Shown here piece by piece: positions 15,155 to 15,613 of a stretch of 15,613 nucleotides of DNA (position 1 is its first letter; each line of letters begins with the position of its first letter). The stretch lies in the NCBI GenBank assembly GCA_017500625.1, contig JAFVYX010000195.1, forward strand, positions 1 to 15,613, read 5' to 3'. The position numbers were made by a program, and so were the translations under genes. The notes below the pieces were generated by a model. It was not told the origin of the DNA. It ran no database searches and was given only the letters and a program-made list of their open reading frames with translations. This DNA comes from Clostridia bacterium. GTDB lineage: Bacteria > Bacillota_A > Clostridia > Oscillospirales > CAG-272.

Positions 15155-15613
15155 ATGCAACGCCTGCGTGCGCTCTTGCGCTATTTTTCGCCCGTCGAAT
15201 GGGGGCTTTGGCTCCTCTCGCTGTCGGCGATCCTGACCTTTGATCTCCTCTTTGGCGGAGACGGCGCCTTCTCGCTCGTCGCCTCGCTCATCGGGGTGAC
15301 GGCCCTCATCTTCTGCGCCAAGGGCAACCCCCTCGGCCAGGCGCTTTGCGTGGTGTTCGGCGTGCTTTATGCCGTCATCTCCTATTCCTTTGCCTATTAC
15401 GGGGAGATGCTTACCTACGTCGGCATGACCGTGCCGATGGCGGTGCTTTCGCTCTGGGCGTGGCTCAGAAACCCGTACGGCGGCAAGCGGAGCGAGGTGC
15501 GCGTGGCAACGCTCACACGGCGGGACGCCGTCCTTGCCCCCACGCTCACCGCCCTTGTGACGGTCGTCTTTTATTTCGTCCTCGGTGCCTTTGGCACCGC
15601 CAATCTCCTTCCC
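15155..15613 (+). CDS. pnuC: PnuC-like nicotinamide mononucleotide/riboside transporter (3' end beyond window)
   Basis: This is the first 153 residues of an integral membrane protein that runs off the window. Hydrophobic segments are visible at about 16-33, 40-54, 62-80, 85-104 and 125-148. The VASLIGVTALIFCAKGN segment (42-58), the YYGEM motif (81-85) and the MTVPMAVLSLWAWLRNPYGG region (91-110) are characteristic of PnuC-family facilitators for vitamin B3 nucleosides and nucleotides. The ATG at 15155 is the first start after the in-frame hisIE stop (15137-15139), with only a weak AAGG at 15138-15141, so it is probably read through from the his operon. The exact vitamin carried cannot be told, since PnuT and PnuX relatives take thiamine or riboflavin. 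Confidence 0.85.
   Translation, partial: MQRLRALLRYFSPVEWGLWLLSLSAILTFDLLFGGDGAFSLVASLIGVTALIFCAKGNPLGQALCVVFGVLYAVISYSFAYYGEMLTYVGMTVPMAVLSLWAWLRNPYGGKRSEVRVATLTRRDAVLAPTLTALVTVVFYFVLGAFGTANLLP

Overview
The window is GC-rich DNA (by eye about 60% or more) from a low-redundancy bacterial genome that looks like a member of the Firmicutes, most likely an uncultured Clostridia or Oscillospirales-type gut anaerobe. The reasons are strong AGGAGG-type ribosome binding sites, near-consensus sigma-A promoters, a YerC/TrpR-type regulator heading the histidine operon, the short HisG plus HisZ pairing, fused HisIE, and a large Gly-X-Y and SGNH lipoprotein of a kind common in gut Firmicutes. This taxonomic reading is an inference. 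All genes lie on the + strand.

Layout. (1) 1-2827: the end of an arginine operon, argB (5' truncated by the window), argD and argF, each overlapping the next by 4 nt (ATGA). Together they take N-acetylglutamate to citrulline, except for the reductase and deacylation steps, which must be encoded elsewhere. (2) 2826-3247: a gene-free stretch with a long imperfect hairpin repeat that starts inside the argF stop codon, a partial direct duplication of its right arm, and a strong intrinsic terminator. (3) 3248-6894: a stand-alone transcription unit with a near-perfect promoter and two hairpins in its leader. It encodes a 1178-residue surface lipoprotein with five short repeats, two copies of an unrecognised domain of about 210 residues, an Ig-like linker domain and a C-terminal SGNH/GDSL hydrolase domain. 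(4) 6895-7394: about 500 nt without a gene, holding one complete and one composite copy of the same hairpin repeat family (sharing a perfect 70-nt direct repeat) and two terminator-like hairpins. (5) 7395-15613: promoter, a yerC-family regulator, then hisZ-hisG-hisD-hisC-hisB-hisH-hisA-hisF-hisIE and the start of a pnuC-like transporter gene, almost all overlapping or a few nucleotides apart.

The his genes supply every step of histidine synthesis from PRPP and ATP except histidinol-phosphate phosphatase. The YerC-family protein is a plausible regulator of the operon. The hisC gene is interrupted by a single-base deficit in a run of five C at 10852-10856; everything downstream reads intact, so a sequencing error or a very recent mutation is the likeliest cause.

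Most of the window is ordinary biosynthesis. The parts worth a second look are the hairpin repeat family with covarying arms that flanks the lipoprotein gene on both sides, the lipoprotein itself, the hisC frameshift and the regulator-first his operon. I do not see a defence, mobile or CRISPR system here.
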